64,000 nt of DNA from Anniella stebbinsi (GCA_029215795.1 JARDYH010000002.1:200740310-200804309), one strand, 5' to 3'; shown: positions 11,376-23,938, counted from the stretch's first letter. The notes: generated by a model from the letters alone, not told the origin. Numbers and translations: made by a program.

Positions 11376-14300
11376 CATAGTCTCAGCATTCTAAACACTT
11401 TGTAGCAGGCAAGTTGAGGACCAGAGTGTACCAGAGCCAATCTAGCAGCTCCTTCACCATTTACCCTGAGGCATTTGGTGTGACAAATGGTTGACCCATT
11501 GGTATTCCAGAAGCCTCTTAGCAGGCATGGGCAGAGCTGAAGGAGCCCAAAGGTGCTCCTCTACCTGATGAGGCCTTGTATTATCCTAACAGAAGCATCT
11601 AGCAAGCTGGAGAGCTCTAGGAGGTGTATCTATTGGGCTGGGCTGTACTCCCACTCCTCATGTATTTCTGGAATGGGCCTGATTCCCAATGAAATATCAT
11701 GGCCCACTGTGTTTCCATCCTGGATTCTGGTTTGCATGGAACTCTAGCCATCAGGTCAGGAGTAGATGAGTCAGAATCCTGCTCTCCAAAGCTTCACCAC
11801 CACCATCTTGGAAACCTTTCCTCTAGTTTCTGGAAACACAGTGAGCTACATCACAAGTGTACCTGATTTCATATTTTTTAAAAAGAGAATTTTATAACAG
11901 GGAGATATAGATAATTCAGGAGACAAGAGAGGCAAAAACAGTGAGGTGATCTCTGGAGCTGTTTAGGGAAAGGTGGGTTGGTGATCAGAACTTTGCAATA
12001 AGATCACATGTATGGAATGGATTCCCAAGGCAGCAAAAATGGTGCACACAGTCTGAATTCACTGTATGTACCATTCACATGCAAATTTGCCCAATGTAGA
12101 AATCTGTGGGCTTATTCATCACTTTGGAAACACTAGGTGATATTTTTTTCCTTAACTGTACCAATACATAGAAGCAGTAGGAAGAGGGCTGAACAACCTC
12201 TGCTCCTTGAAGATAACTAGCAAATTTTTGTGGTGCAGTGTGCAAATGTATCTTGAATCTACCATGTTCTCCATGAATAAAATGTCAGTAATGATTAGGA
12301 CTGAGATATAGGAGGTTCCTGAGCAAATATGAATGACAATCTATTGAATGATAGGATAAGAATAATGCTGCAAGATCAGCTCACTAGGGTAATAACCAGG
12401 AATCTAGTGCTCTGCTGGGAATAAGCAATACTTATTTGGATCATGTTTTTTGTTTTTAGTTTAAAAGTTGATGGAAGAATAGAATAACTTGATGTTGTGA
12501 GCCATCAAAATGTGCATTAGCTTTTCAGTGTTGTATTAAGTAACTTTCACTCAGCATTGCCTGTGTCCATGAGACAAAATGATTACAGCTGCATCAATCA
12601 TTTTGTATGCCCTAATAAAATAGTCATAACTAGAACATATATGCCACCAAGAAAATAAATATCTGCATTTTGCAGTGTCATTTATTTTCAATAAGTGTCA
12701 GCTTCACATCCATTTTAATATAAGAATATCACACAATCACCCTGATATTTTATTCCATTGTTATTGAAGGAAATGCCAAATGTGTTTTCATCTTCGAATT
12801 TTAATGTCTTGAAATTACTACAACTCTGTAGTCCTGCTAAATGCTTAATTTTAATCACACACACACACACTTTTACTTAGGTTTTGTCCACCTCACCCCT
12901 TCTAATTCTTTGCACTTTGCACTTTTGGACTCACTGCAAAATAGGAATTATATGCAAGTGTAGAGTACTTGCAAAAAAAAGTAAGCTGAAAGAAGTATAG
13001 GTGGAAATATATACAATATATGATATAAATATATAAACTGCATTAGGATTTAACTATCCAGCAATATGCAGGTTATATGAAAAAGCAGGACAACTTAGGA
13101 ATGCAAATGGGAGGGATGTATTAAATTGAAAACATCAACTTGTGTAAACTTAGTTGAAAAGTTTGCAATTTACTAGGTATTGCTTTGATACAAGCCCACT
13201 ACATGAAAAACAAAATACATATTCTGGATTATCAATCAAATTGCCTAAATTTGTAGAGAGACTTGAAAACTATATTTTGCAATTCGTTAATAGATTTCAA
13301 TAAAAATCTGCTTTTGGTTTATGTTTTATTTGTACTGTAAACTGTAGCTCTGTGCTCCAATTTGTATATTCAGAACATTGGAATAAAATGTAGGCAGAGC
13401 ATTTACAGGTAGATTTACCTGTTGGTAGGCACCCCAGCATGCCTAGATATAAGTGAACCTGCTCAGAATAGGATGCCTACCATTAATAGGAAATTTTTCA
13501 AGGAACATCATATCATTGCAGTTTTTATCCAGACAATGTGAGGAAAATTAGTAGGAATGAGTGATTCTCTTAATTGCAACAAAAAGTGTCTACCCCTGTC
13601 AAACTGCTTGGAATTTAATCCAAGATGGAGAAGAATTTGGGTGGATTATAAAGTTTGTTTCTCATTTGAGTAGACTTTTACAAATCACTGAAATTCTTCT
13701 CTAAAATTGGCATTGAGAAAACATCGCCAGTGTCTCTGTTTATAAGGCAAAACCAGTACCTTGACCTGTGCATGCAAGGATCCATTGAACCAGCACATAC
13801 TCTGGGTTATCAATGCAATGTGCTTCTGGTTGTTCACACAAGTTGCAGTTTCAAAGAAAGCCCCATGTAAAGTACATTACATTTGTCAAGTCTCTACCCT
13901 AAAACATAGCCAGACACAGGCATGATTAAGCCATTTATTGTTCCTATGGATGAGTTCTATGGGACCTCAAGTTGCTCTGTTTCATGCAGCTTTGCTTTTT
14001 TTGGTTCTGCTTTTACTTGAGATACCTGTCACTGGTCCTTATTTGGCAACAACAGTTTTTTTTCTCTGTATTTCTAAATCCCTATTTTTAAAAGGACAAC
14101 AACACATTACTACCTACATTTCAATAATAATGTTAGTGACTTTTCCTTCTGATCATGCCATTAGGAATGTTTTTAACAGCATCTTGTATGAAGCAAGGTT
14201 GAATGAAGCTACTGGAGGTCAGTCAACATTTGTTTCATGAGTATAGTTACAGTGCAATCCAAACATTCTTGACTGGAGGCAGGTTAGGATGCTGAGACTT

Positions 14301-14560
14301 TCCTCTTCGGACAGTGGAGAGTAACTTCACAGAGGGAGAGGTCTCTCCACCCCCAAGATCTCAGTTATGCCCATGGAAAACTTGGTGGGTGTAAAGCTAC
14401 TGCTGGCAGTGTTCTTGCCAGGATTGGCAGCAAAAGGCTCTGAAATGGGATGTTTCAGAGGTGGGGTGGTTGTTACCTAGAGAGGCCCTGCAACCTATAC
14501 AGTCTGGCATAGACATTTCACTCCCATTGAAATCAGTGGTAAGGAAAAGGATGCTTTGAA

Positions 14561-14636
14561 GTGGATTCCTACACTGAGCAGGGGGTTGGACTCGATGGTC
14601 TTACAGGCCCTTTCCAACTCTACTATTCTATGATTC
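14561..14636 (+). mobile_element. CR1 LINE 3' end
   Basis: It reads gggggttggactcgatggtc then ccctttccaactctactatt and ctatgattc, the classical CR1 terminal sequence with an ATTCTATGATTC end. Only about 76 bp remain. Confidence 0.88.
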
Positions 14637-15064
14637 AATTGAGATCCCCTGGGAAGAAAACTGGTGAAAAACCAGCCCTCACCTCCCATCCTGGCTGCTT
14701 GGGTTCTGGCAGTGCTTGGGATACAGTGATGGATCTCCTTGTCAGGCCTGGACCAGGATTGCATTGCCCAAAAAGCAACCAGCCTTGTCAATTCCTCCTT
14801 TATGGTATTTAGTAGAAGAAGATCTGTCAAAATATTTAAAGCTAATTGGAACTGGGAGATGACTATTTATTATTAAATGACATGCAATATTCAATGTAGG
14901 CTATTTATTTCCTACTTCTTGAATTAATCCTAAAACAAAGTTAGATAAATGATGAATAAGATTCTTCTAATCTTTTGGTGATTGTACTCCCCCCTACAAG
15001 AACAAGTGTGTAGCCCTACTCCCATACTAGGGAGAAGCTCAGGTGCTGGGGAAGCTCAGGTGGC

Positions 15065-15790
15065 ATCAGTGAGCAGGAGTGTGTTCTACTAACTTAGGCT
15101 GGTACAACAGTTGCAGTCCTATCTGGAGAGGATGCTTTGCCTTGTTTATCCATGCACTAGTGACATCCAAACTGGACTGCTGTAATGCACTGCATGTGGG
15201 ACTGCCTTTGAAGATGGTCCAGAAACTTCAGCTGATGCAGAATGTGGCCGCTCGAGTGTTGATGGGGTTGAGATGGTCACACCGTATAACACCTTTACTG
15301 CACCAGCTGCACAGTTACCAATATGTTTCTGAGCCCAATTTGGAGTGCTGTTTTTGACGTTTAAAACCTTAAAATGTTTGGGACCAAATTACTTGAAAGA
15401 CTGCCTTCACCCATCTCAACCTGCCTGAACTTTAAAGATCAGCCCTTCATGCTTACCCACTTTTGAGGGCATTAGATGTGTGACTACATAAGAGAGGGCC
15501 TTTTCTGCAGTGGTCCCAAACCTCTGGAATGAGTTGCCATCAGGTGTCCATCAGACCCATTGTTGCAGATGTTTAGGAAGGCTCATAAAACCTACTTGCT
15601 TATTCTGGCCTTCCCCAGACTATGACAGGATCTACACTATGCTGCTGTTTGTTTTATGGATGTTTGCTGCCTTATTTTTGTTTAAAAAATTTTTTTTTAA
15701 GGTATATGAATTTTAATGTTTTAAGCCCCCTTGGGAGGGGATCTGCCCAGAAAGGCGCCAAGAAATAGTTTAAAGAAATAAAATAAATAT
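15065..15790 (+). mobile_element. L2/CR1-like LINE, 3' part
   Basis: Reading gives TSKLDCCNALHVGLPLKMVQ then KLQLMQNVAARVL, the conserved C-terminal region of the ORF2 protein of this LINE family. It continues through NLWNELPSGVHQTHC near 15510 to a 3' end gccaagaaatagtttaaaga with an aaataaaataaat tail. It is 5'-truncated and carries stops. Confidence 0.85.
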
Positions 15791-15911
15791 TACCATGGAA
15801 GAGTACAATAAAGTTTCTTGAACCTGTAAAGATAGGTTCAGGAAGCAAAGGCTGGTATGGAATGCTAAAACAACAAAAACGCATGAAACAAGAATAACAA
15901 GGGAAAGTGAT

Positions 15912-16066
15912 AGGTTCTCTTTCCCTGGAGGTTTTTAAGCAGAGGGTGGATGACTGTTCATCAGGGATTCTGTAGCTGCACCCTACACCAGTGCAGAACC
16001 GGCATTGAGCAAGGAATTGGACTAGCTGATGTCCGAAGTCCCTTCCAACTCTATGACTCTATGATA
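15912..16066 (+). mobile_element. CR1 LINE 3' end
   Basis: It reads ttccctggaggtttttaagc, then agagggtggatgactgttca and cccttccaactctatgactc tatgat: a typical CR1 3' UTR on the + strand, about 155 bp. Confidence 0.88.
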
Positions 16067-16446
16067 TAATTCAGCTTCAAGTTCTTAGGCTTAGCTCTGT
16101 GTAATATATCTCTTATATCTATATATTATCTGAATGCATTCCTAAGGTAACTGTTTCATTCCATTTTCTTAGTCATTGACTAAGAAAGGAATAATTGCAC
16201 TCACAAACAAAACATCAGTGATCCAGATATTTTGCCTTTCCCTGTATGGTGTTACCTTAAGCCTCTTCAGTCAGTTGCTGAGGTGGCACTATCTTTCCAC
16301 ATAACCTCCATTTGCACTTTGAAAGCATCAGTGTGGGGTGTGTGTGTATATAGACCTAATATTACAAATTCAGACTGTGTTGTCTGCTTTTTTGCATGGT
16401 TTTAGTCTAACTTGGTAATATTCAAATACTTCTAAAATGTTTTTAG

Positions 16447-16502
16447 GGCTGCCATCCTATATAAACTTACCTGGGAATAAGTCCCATTGAACTCACGGGG
16501 CC
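16447..16502. repeat. Fragment of a common squamate interspersed repeat
   Basis: gccatcctatataaacttac then ctgggaataagtcccattga actcacgggg matches a very common squamate repeat. Related degraded copies are at 29628-29706, 30010-30090, 30630-30690 and 40430-40550. The class is not certain. Confidence 0.55.
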
Positions 16503-16927
16503 TTCAGAACAATGTAACAAATGTAATGTAATAAATCCTTTTGAAACCTTCCGATTCTGTTTGAGTCAGGTTGTGAAGACAATTGTGATTTTCAGTAGTT
16601 TTGTTTTGGAGAGACATTAGGAAACCTCCTCATAAATCTTATTGAAGAAGCTTGATCATGCAGTTAGATGGTCTCACATTGTATTACCAACTTCACACCA
16701 TTGCATTAGTGCTTATTGTGACAAAATAATTACCATCTATCTATTATCTAACCACTATTATGTCTAGATACATAAATAGATGTATGTGAAGTTGGGCTTC
16801 ATTTAATGATTTGATTGCAATCACTGAAGTCATTATCACTGAAGCAGTATTTGAATGAGGGTCTTCCATTTCAACCATAATGGGTTTTTGGAACACGTTA
16901 ATCTGTTATTTCCTATCTCCCTTTTAG

Positions 16928-17044
16928 GAGCGTCAAGCAACTATGAAAAAAGAAAGAGGTGGTTCTGAACAAACAAACAAACTAGGTGATCGGAACAAGA
17001 TGCAGAGAGCAAATTCTGTCACTGTAGATGGACAAGGCCTTCAG
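16928..17044 (+). CDS. DGKB: DGKB exon, linker to catalytic domain (117 nt)
   Basis: The exon encodes 39 residues beginning [12 protein letters not shown] and ending [16 protein letters not shown]. It is phase 0 at both ends, after an acceptor ctcccttttag and before gtgtga. The C-terminal part [17 protein letters not shown] is a conserved DGKB signature just ahead of the kinase domain; the N-terminal part is lysine-rich, low in complexity and more variable, as expected for a linker. It reads directly on from the microexon at 10756-10788 and into IKPLQDTHPLLVFVNP of the next exon. Its symmetric phase also allows in-frame skipping. No stop or frameshift is present. Confidence 0.93.
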
Positions 17045-17187
17045 GTGTGATTTACTTCTGTTGTTTTAAAATTTCTGTACAGTTACTTTTACAGCATTTT
17101 TGTTGGACGCAGAATGAATTCAAGCTTGGCCAAATACAGGGATCCCAGAAGTGAACTTAGCATCTTTACACTGCAGTCAAACATTCC

Positions 17188-17361
17188 AGATCAAGGCATA
17201 CCAAAAGTATACATTATACTGCAGGTATAGGATTAAAATGTATATCATCATAGCTTTGCATAATTATCTAAGGTATCTGAAACTTTTTCCTGGATATCTA
17301 GTCGATGGTTGGTACCCAACACATGTAAATGGAAACAATCAGAAAGGATCTCTGGCAGATG
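17188..17361 (+). repeat. Unknown interspersed repeat, copy 1
   Basis: It shares aggcataccaaaa, attaaaatgtata, cataattatct, ggatatctagt and aacacatgtaaatg, in the same order and spacing, with 22019-22201. No coding sequence or terminal repeat was found. Confidence 0.8.
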
Positions 17362-17581
17362 AGCAATTACATGGCACAGTTTAGAACGAGTGCAGAACCT
17401 CAGCTCTGTGGGCTAAAACCAGTTCTAGGGGTTTCCAGATGGCCATGTCTCTTTCTCCTGGTCCCATCCCCATTTCCCCAACTGCCAGTCATTTGATGGT
17501 TTCCTGGCTTTTGCACGTCTTTCTGCATTCTAAATGGTTGCAGTGTCTCAAGGCTTAATTACTTGAAGTAAGAACTTTAAG

Positions 17582-18287
17582 CTGGAATTTATTTATTTAT
17601 TTATTTATTTGTATCCTGCCCTATATCACAAGGATCTCAGGGCGGCGTACAGATAAAATCATACAAATAATATAAAGCAATAAATATACACAGCTAAAAA
17701 CAAATAAATCATTAATAAGCTAAAAACAGTATAGATTTAAAAACAGTAAAACCAATTAAAACAATTTAAACTATGTGCAGGCTTGGTGAATTTAGCCATC
17801 AGATGCTTTGATAAAAAACCATGTCTTAACTTTGTGCCAAAATGAAGTCAGTTCCAGCGCCAGACGGGCCTCTAAGGGGAGGGCATTTCACAGCTGGGAT
17901 GCCACAACAGAGAAATCCCTCTTCCATGTCCCACCATAGCATGTGTGTTGTGGTGGTGGGACGTGGAGGAGGGCTCCTCAAACAGATCTCAAGTCTTGGG
18001 CAGGCATATATAGGGAGAGGCATTTCCTCAAGTATCAAGATCCCAAGCTTAGGGCTTTAAACGTCATTACCATCACCTTGAATTCTGACCGGAAGCGTAT
18101 AGGCAGCCAATGCAATTCTTTTAAGACCACTGTTACATGGTCTTTATAGGGTGTTCCAGTGAGTAGTCTATCTGCTGCATTTTGCACTAGCTGCAACTTC
18201 TGAGTCATCTTCAAGGGTAGCCCCACGTAGAGTGCATTGCAGTAGTCTAATTGGGAAGTTACCAGCGTGTACGCTGCTGTGGCTAGG
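17582..18287 (-). mobile_element. L2/CR1-like LINE, 3' part, antisense
   Basis: On the minus strand the ORF2 C-terminus reads GLPLKMTQKLQLVQNAADRL (about 18170-18230) followed by ELHWLPIRFRSEFKVM. It ends in a 3' UTR and a (TAAA)n tail at 17588-17610. Upstream LINE sequence resumes at 19426 after a solo LTR; together they form one element. Confidence 0.88.
18283..18287. repeat. Target-site duplication CTAGG, left copy
   Basis: CTAGG directly precedes the solo LTR. The second copy is 19421-19425. Confidence 0.85.
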
Positions 18288-19420
18288 TGTCGGATGTCAG
18301 GTGCTTCATGAACAATTCACTAGGCTGGCCTAGTGAATTGTGAGTTGAAAGCTTGGCAATTGTTGTGAGAAAGTCTGTTATCTGTCTCTGTTCTGTGCTC
18401 ATCTGTGGCTGCTAGCCGAGGCCTTGAGTTTCCTTGAGAACAAATATATGTTTTGAAAAGGTGGGGGCTATCTTGCAAGCTGTCTCTCACATAGTGTCGT
18501 CATCAAGAGGAGGTTGAACTGTGCCGCCCTGTTGGCACATGAGTTTGGGTTACAGGTCTAAGGTCCTGTCTGTCAAGTGGCTTAGAATAGCCAGCCTCCA
18601 GGCTATAAGAGGAATGAGCAAAGGGGAGGCCCTTTGCTAGGAATCATCTGTTTGCCTGTTCTACGGTTACCATCTGGTTCTACGCTTGCCAAGAAACTTG
18701 TGTTTGGGATTCTATCTGGAGATGTTGGATGCACTCTGTACATGTTCTGTTGCTATTTGGACTTGGAAATTCTAAGAACTATGCCATGAAAAGTGCTCTG
18801 AGGCTTTTCATAGATTTGGACTTGCAGATTACTGTTCTGGATTCGTGTTCTATAGCCTGTTTTCCCTGCATGGAGGCAAAGTACGGGCACAGGGTAACTC
18901 TGAGGCTGATCGTTGCTGTTCTAGAATTGTGTGTGTGTGTGACCTGCGAGAAAGCCTTCCTCAGAGCCAAAGCTAAGAGCAGGGAAGGTTTCCTAGGTTG
19001 AAGAGGTTCATCCCCTGACATCTTGCTTACGTGATCAGCTCAGTGTCCCTGGCAGGCTGAGTTTGATTTGGTTCAAGATGACCTTGTCTACTGTCAGACT
19101 TCATGCACTTCTGTGCTGGGGTTTCTCCTTTGAGTTTTGTTCATGTTTCTGATGAGTCAGTGTGTGTGGCCACTCCTGACCGCATGGGACAGGGGCTAAC
19201 TCTAAATGTCTCCCCCTGAGTGATTTGCTGTTCGCATTAAGCCGTTGTATCTGAAAGCTATCTGGTCTGTCTTCAGCTTCAAGTGTGTGTATGCAGAAAT
19301 GAAACTGTTATGCTTGAATTCCGTGTGATTTTACAATAAAAGAAGTCTCACCGTTTTTGAAGTGTGTCAGTTTGCCTAAAGTTCGTGAGCAGAAGCCTGG
19401 GGTGAGCTTGCGTCACTACA
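18288..19420 (+). mobile_element. Solo LTR of an endogenous retrovirus-type element (1133 bp)
   Basis: It starts TGTCGGATGTC and ends GCGTCACTACA, the canonical TG...CA ends, and is flanked by 5-bp direct repeats CTAGG. A polyadenylation signal AATAAA is at 19335-19340, placed as in an R region about 80 bp before the end. No gag, pol or env reading is present. Removing it joins the two halves of the antisense LINE. The retrovirus group was not determined; a 5-bp duplication fits several. Confidence 0.88.
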
Positions 19421-19425
19421 CTAGG

Positions 19426-21345
19426 TTATCCCTGTCCAGGAAAGGCTATAGCTGGCGGATCAGCCGAAGCTGGCCCCAAGTACTCCGGGCCACCGAGTCC
19501 ACCTGAGCCTTCAGTGACAAGAATAGATCTAGGAGTACTCCCAAGCTATGCACCTGCTCCTTCAATGGGAGTGCAACCCCATCCAGAACAGGTTGCTTAC
19601 CCAATTCCCGAACTCTGGAACCACCAATCCACAGAGCTTCAGGATTCAGCTTCAGGATTCAGGATTCAGCTTCAGTTTATTCACCCTCATCCAACCCATT
19701 ACAGCCTCCAGGCACTGGTCCAGCACCTTCACTTGCCCTAGCTGACTCCGACGATAAGGAAAAGTAGAGCTGAGTATCATCAACATACTGATGACACCCA
19801 ACCCCCAAACCCCTAATGACCTCACCCAGCAGCTTCATATAGATGCTGAACAGCATGAGGGATAGAATAGAATTGCCATGTGATGGAACAGGAATCCCCC
19901 AATACCACTCTCTGGAATCAGCCCTGCAAGTAGGAGCAGAACCACTGTAACAGTGCCTCCTACTCCCATCTTGCAGAGCCTATCCAGTAAGATACCATGA
20001 TCAATGCTTTCAAAAGTCACTGGGAGATCCAGGAAGATCAACAGGGTAGTACTTTCCCTGTCTTTCACTCGGAGTAGGCTGTTGGTCAGAGCAGCCAAGG
20101 CTGTTTCAGTGCTGTGCCCTGGCCTGAAACCAGACTGAAATGGGTCCAGATAATCAGTTTCCTCCAAGAACGTCTGAAGCTGCCCAGCCACCACATGCTC
20201 AAGCACCTTGCCCCAGAAGGGGATATTAGTGATATGGCGGTAGTTCTCACATACTTCTGGGTCCAGAGAGGTCCTCTTCAGGGGAAGTTGCACTACAGCC
20301 TCTTTCAAGGCTGTAGTGACAAAGGGAGGCATTTGCCACCCCCTGGACCCACCCAATCAATCCACCTCTGCTGGATCGTGTTAGCCAAGATGGGCAAGGG
20401 TCAACCTTACATGTGGTGAGATGGACTGATCCAAGTGTCTTGTCCACATCATCAGGCTGCAACAACTGGAACCGAACCCAGGAAACATGACTAGACAGGG
20501 CACTGGACACCTCCCCAGGCTCTTTAATAATTGTGGCATTCAGTTCTGAGAGAATACAAGCAACTTTCTCCTCAAAGTGCCTAGCGAATTTGTTACAGCA
20601 GATGACCGAGGGTTCCAATCCTGGTTTCTCTGAGCCAGAGCCTTGTCCCAACAGGCTCTTTACCACTGGGAATATTTCTGCTGGATGGCTGTTTGAGGAT
20701 GAAATGGAAGAGGCATAATAATACTTTTTTGCCATCCTCACTGCTGTGTAATAGGCACAACAAAGAGTATTTGCTAATCTTAGATCATATTCGCTCCGAG
20801 ACCTGCACCACCTGCACTCTAGCTGTTGTCCAGCCAGTTTCATTGCCCGTAGATCCTCTGTAACCCAAGGTGAATTTCGGGCTCCGCAGCACCAGAATGG
20901 GCACTGGTAGTAATTGTATTGATGGCCTTTCCCATCTCACTATTCCATAGTGAGACCAAGGCTTTGACTGAATCGCCAGCTCTATCAGCCAGAAAATCCC
21001 CCAGAGCATTTAGGAATCCTTTGGGTTTCATAAGTCTCCAGGGGCGGACCATCTTAATCAGTCTCCCACCCCTGCAGGGAGGCTCTTTTACAGGCAAACC
21101 CAATTTCACCAGGAAACGATCTGTCATGACATGAAGTCCCGAGCATGCCCTGTCAGGACAGCCTCAGCATGGATATTGAAGTCTCCCAAAACCACAGTTC
21201 TAGGGTTCTCCAAGACCATCACTGAGATCATTCCAGCCAGATCGGGTGGGGAGACTGCTGAGCAGCGGGATGGGCGGTGCACCAGCAGCATACCTGTTCT
21301 GTCTCTTTGGCCCAGCACAAGGTACAATATGCTCCTGTCTTTGGT
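19426..21345 (-). mobile_element. L2/CR1-like LINE, endonuclease and RT part, antisense
   Basis: On the minus strand it encodes part of an AP endonuclease (VLGDFNIHAE near 21150-21190, the GDFNxH motif). Downstream is a reverse transcriptase: YLDPFQSGFRPGHSTETALA, then LLIFLDLPVTFESIDHGILL near 19980-20150. The frame shifts at least twice (segments ending near 21124, 20840 and 20247). It is the longest LINE copy here. At 19640-19675 ttcaggattcagcttcag has been locally duplicated. It is not functional. Confidence 0.9.
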
Positions 21346-21482
21346 AATTTTGCCCCACACCCTTTGGCTTTGGCCTCACCCTTTTTACCTTTGGCCCCTC
21401 CACCACTGGAATACAGCCCCTGAGAGCTTTTCTGAAACTGAATTCGGCCCTCAGGCTGAAAGAGGTTCAAAGTCCCTGGTAT
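21345..21482 (-). mobile_element. hAT-type transposon end fragment
   Basis: Read on the minus strand it starts cagggactttgaacctcttt and contains gccgaattcag and ccagtggtggaggggccaaa, related to the left end of the hAT element at 45008. Its inner boundary with the LINE is uncertain. Confidence 0.5.
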
Positions 21483-22018
21483 AGAACTTTCTGAAAAAAC
21501 TATGTCAATGTAGAAAACGACAACTTACAGGTATCTCCTGATAACTTCTATTTGGTGTGGGGAAGTCAATAAAATAGTAAAATTCCAGAGAACATTTTCT
21601 GTATTAGAATATAAGCATTGAACAATGATACAGAGTTGGCAGATTCTCCAGTTCCTTTTCTAGGAATACCATCTGCACAGGACTTTCATGTCTGCTTTTC
21701 AGAACTGAAAGAACATTTTGCTTTTAAAAGCCCAGTAGGTGATAGGGCAAATTGTTTGCTGGCTGTCATTTACATCTGTATTAGCATAGATTCTATGTAG
21801 TAACTTTATTACAGCTGTGTTCTTGGATTTTGAACATTAAATAAAAACCTGGTCTCATCAAGGCTGGTATGTTTTTAATTTAAAGATGTGTCCCTAGTTG
21901 TATGGGTTATTCCTTCTACAGTTCAGAATTTGTAAATATTGAGTTGCTGCTGGCTGAATCATATACAATATACAAGAAACCTCCTCAAAATATCCATAAG
22001 ATAACTTTCTCCCCCACC

Positions 22019-22201
22019 AGATCTGTGAAGGCATACCAAAAATATACAGTAAGCTGTTGCTTTAGGATTAAAATGTATATTATTATAACTTTTCATAATT
22101 ATCTGAGATATCTATAATTATGCTCTGGATATCTAGTTGATGGTGGGTACGTAACACATGTAAATGACTAGGGAATCAAACAGAAAGGATATCTGACAGA
22201 A
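22019..22201 (+). repeat. Unknown interspersed repeat, copy 2
   Basis: Same family as 17188-17361, same orientation, 4.8 kb downstream. It differs by scattered substitutions and small indels, so it is old. Confidence 0.8.
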
Positions 22202-23236
22202 AAAAGAAAGATGCTTTAGCATTATACAGATAGCTTGTACTTCAACAGATGAACTATTACAACATAGATAATATTCACTTAAAGGTGGCTTGCTTACTAT
22301 GTAGTAACTAGTGGATTTCAGTCTGCTGTATGTGTTTTACCTGCATCAAACTAAGCTTGACAAGATAACATTTCCATATTAGCCTGAATATTAATCTGGC
22401 ATTATCTGTATCATTTAGAAAATTCATAATAATATATTGAAATTCCCCCCATGTAGAAAATGGGGGGGGGGGGAGAGATGTCACTTTGATCATTTGGGAT
22501 TTTTCCCATATATTTGTGACAAATAAATATCAACTAAAAAACATAGTCATACAGGACTATACAGGCAACTCAGTGGCAGAGGAGATTGCTACTTACGTAC
22601 AACTATTATTAATCATAGTTAAGCACATTCATCTTATTTCTTTCTAGCTTAACCAGCATAATGATCAGGATTATTATTTCTAATTAGAGGAAGTAATATA
22701 TCATGTATAACCTTAAGATGAGCCTCATTAATTAACCTGAATCCGTAGGGACATCTAAGAGGCAGTCCATCTTTGTCACAATGAGAACCGTTGGTTTATG
22801 CTTCATTCACAGGAACAAACAACTCTGGAATTAGACTAAATAAGTAGAATTTATTAAATCTCTAGATAAGCATTAAAGATGTGACAATCTTTGATTCAGG
22901 CTGTGATGTTGTCTATGCAGAAACATATGTGCCTCAGTTCATAGATCTTTCTCCCACCAACTCGATGATTGCCTGGAGAACTGAACAGGGCCCTGAACTG
23001 CTGCAGTCCCTGTCCTTAAAAGCAGAGAAGTAGAGGTTTCAGATATAGTTGGGTTTGTACAACAGAAAGATTTCCAAATGTAAGAATGTGTACTCAAGGG
23101 TCATCTGTCAGCCAAGAGCTACTAGGTTGAGTACCATAGTAGAAGTATCAAAAGAAATGTAAAATTCATTTACATTTTATCGAATTATTTTACAGTTGTT
23201 TCATAGAATTGCACCCACAAAAGGTTACAGATTTCC

Positions 23237-23260
23237 TGTGTGTGTGTGTGTGTGTGTGTG
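23237..23260 (+). repeat. (TG)12 microsatellite near a splice acceptor
   Basis: It ends about 50 bp before the acceptor of the exon at 23310. Confidence 0.95.
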
Positions 23261-23309
23261 TTTGAAAAGGAAAAGGTTAATGAGTTCCTGTGCTATTCTC
23301 TTAATTTAG

Positions 23310-23383
23310 ATTAAACCTCTTCAAGATACTCATCCACTTCTAGTTTTTGTCAACCCTAAAAGTGGTGGAAAACAAGGAGAAAG
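23310..23383 (+). CDS. DGKB: DGKB exon, start of catalytic domain (74 nt)
   Basis: The exon encodes IKPLQDTHPLLVFVNPKSG followed by GKQGE and two bases (AG) of an arginine codon completed in the next exon. PLLVFVNPKSGGKQG is the first beta strand and glycine-rich start of the diacylglycerol kinase catalytic domain and is near-invariant in the family. The acceptor is ctcttaatttag, with a weak pyrimidine tract; the donor is ag|gtatgt. A (TG)12 microsatellite lies about 50 bp upstream of the acceptor at 23237-23260. Confidence 0.95.
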
Positions 23384-23901
23384 GTATGTCTTTATCGCAG
23401 ATCATTTGCTGCTGGTTTTGTTGTATCAATATGTTTTGAGCAGGAGTCCAATTCTTTTTATTAAGGGGAAAGAAATGTAAATATAAATATTACATTTACA
23501 GCGAAATACTTTTCCATGTAAAGTGAGATAACTGGCTATTGGGAGTAAACATTGCTGGTGGAGGCCTTGGAAATCCTAAACTTGGTTTCTTTGAAATGAG
23601 GAAACAGCCTAGCAAGATGCAGGAGTATCAAAATGTCTACATGGAACCAACCAAGCATGTTTCACATCCTTGAAACTCTCTGAACTAGTGAAGCTCCACA
23701 ATCAAGAAAGATTGTAATACATTCATCTAAAGATTTTATCCAAAAGAAGCTCAGTTGCTAATAGAGAGTCTAATACCTGATCAAAAATCAAGATATGTTG
23801 ATTATACTTACTAAAGCTTTCATGTCTGTATTCTTATATTTTTACAGTAATGGAGTTTCTTTACCACCATTCAGAGTGTGTTGCTGTTTGCAACTGTAAT
23901 C

Positions 23902-23938
<37 letters not shown>
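23902..23938 (+). repeat. (AAT)12 microsatellite
   Basis: Uninterrupted AAT units. Confidence 0.95.

Larger units (their letters stand above)
10789..16927. other. DGKB intron between microexon and 117-nt exon
   Basis: 6139 bp. It contains a small MITE at 11238, CR1 3' ends at 14561 and 15912, and a LINE 3' part at 15065-15790. About 11.4-14.5 kb is mostly AT-rich sequence without a recognised element. An (AC)7 run lies near 12857. Confidence 0.85.
17045..23309. other. DGKB intron between 117-nt and 74-nt exons
   Basis: 6265 bp. Most of it is an antisense LINE split by a solo LTR (17.58-21.35 kb). There is a hAT-end fragment at 21345-21482 and two copies of an unknown repeat (17188 and 22019). 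I see no named element in 22.2-23.2 kb beyond a poly-G run near 22459 and (TG)12 at 23237. Confidence 0.9.

Noticed and set aside
13938..14240. 100-residue frame with a signal-peptide-like start
   Set aside because: An isolated chance frame in AT-rich intron; a hydrophobic reading is common in T-rich DNA.
19835..20843. Two overlapping minus-strand frames of 173 and 198 residues that look gene-like
   Set aside because: They contain non-LTR reverse transcriptase blocks, are frameshifted relative to each other and sit in a longer LINE. They are not a host gene.
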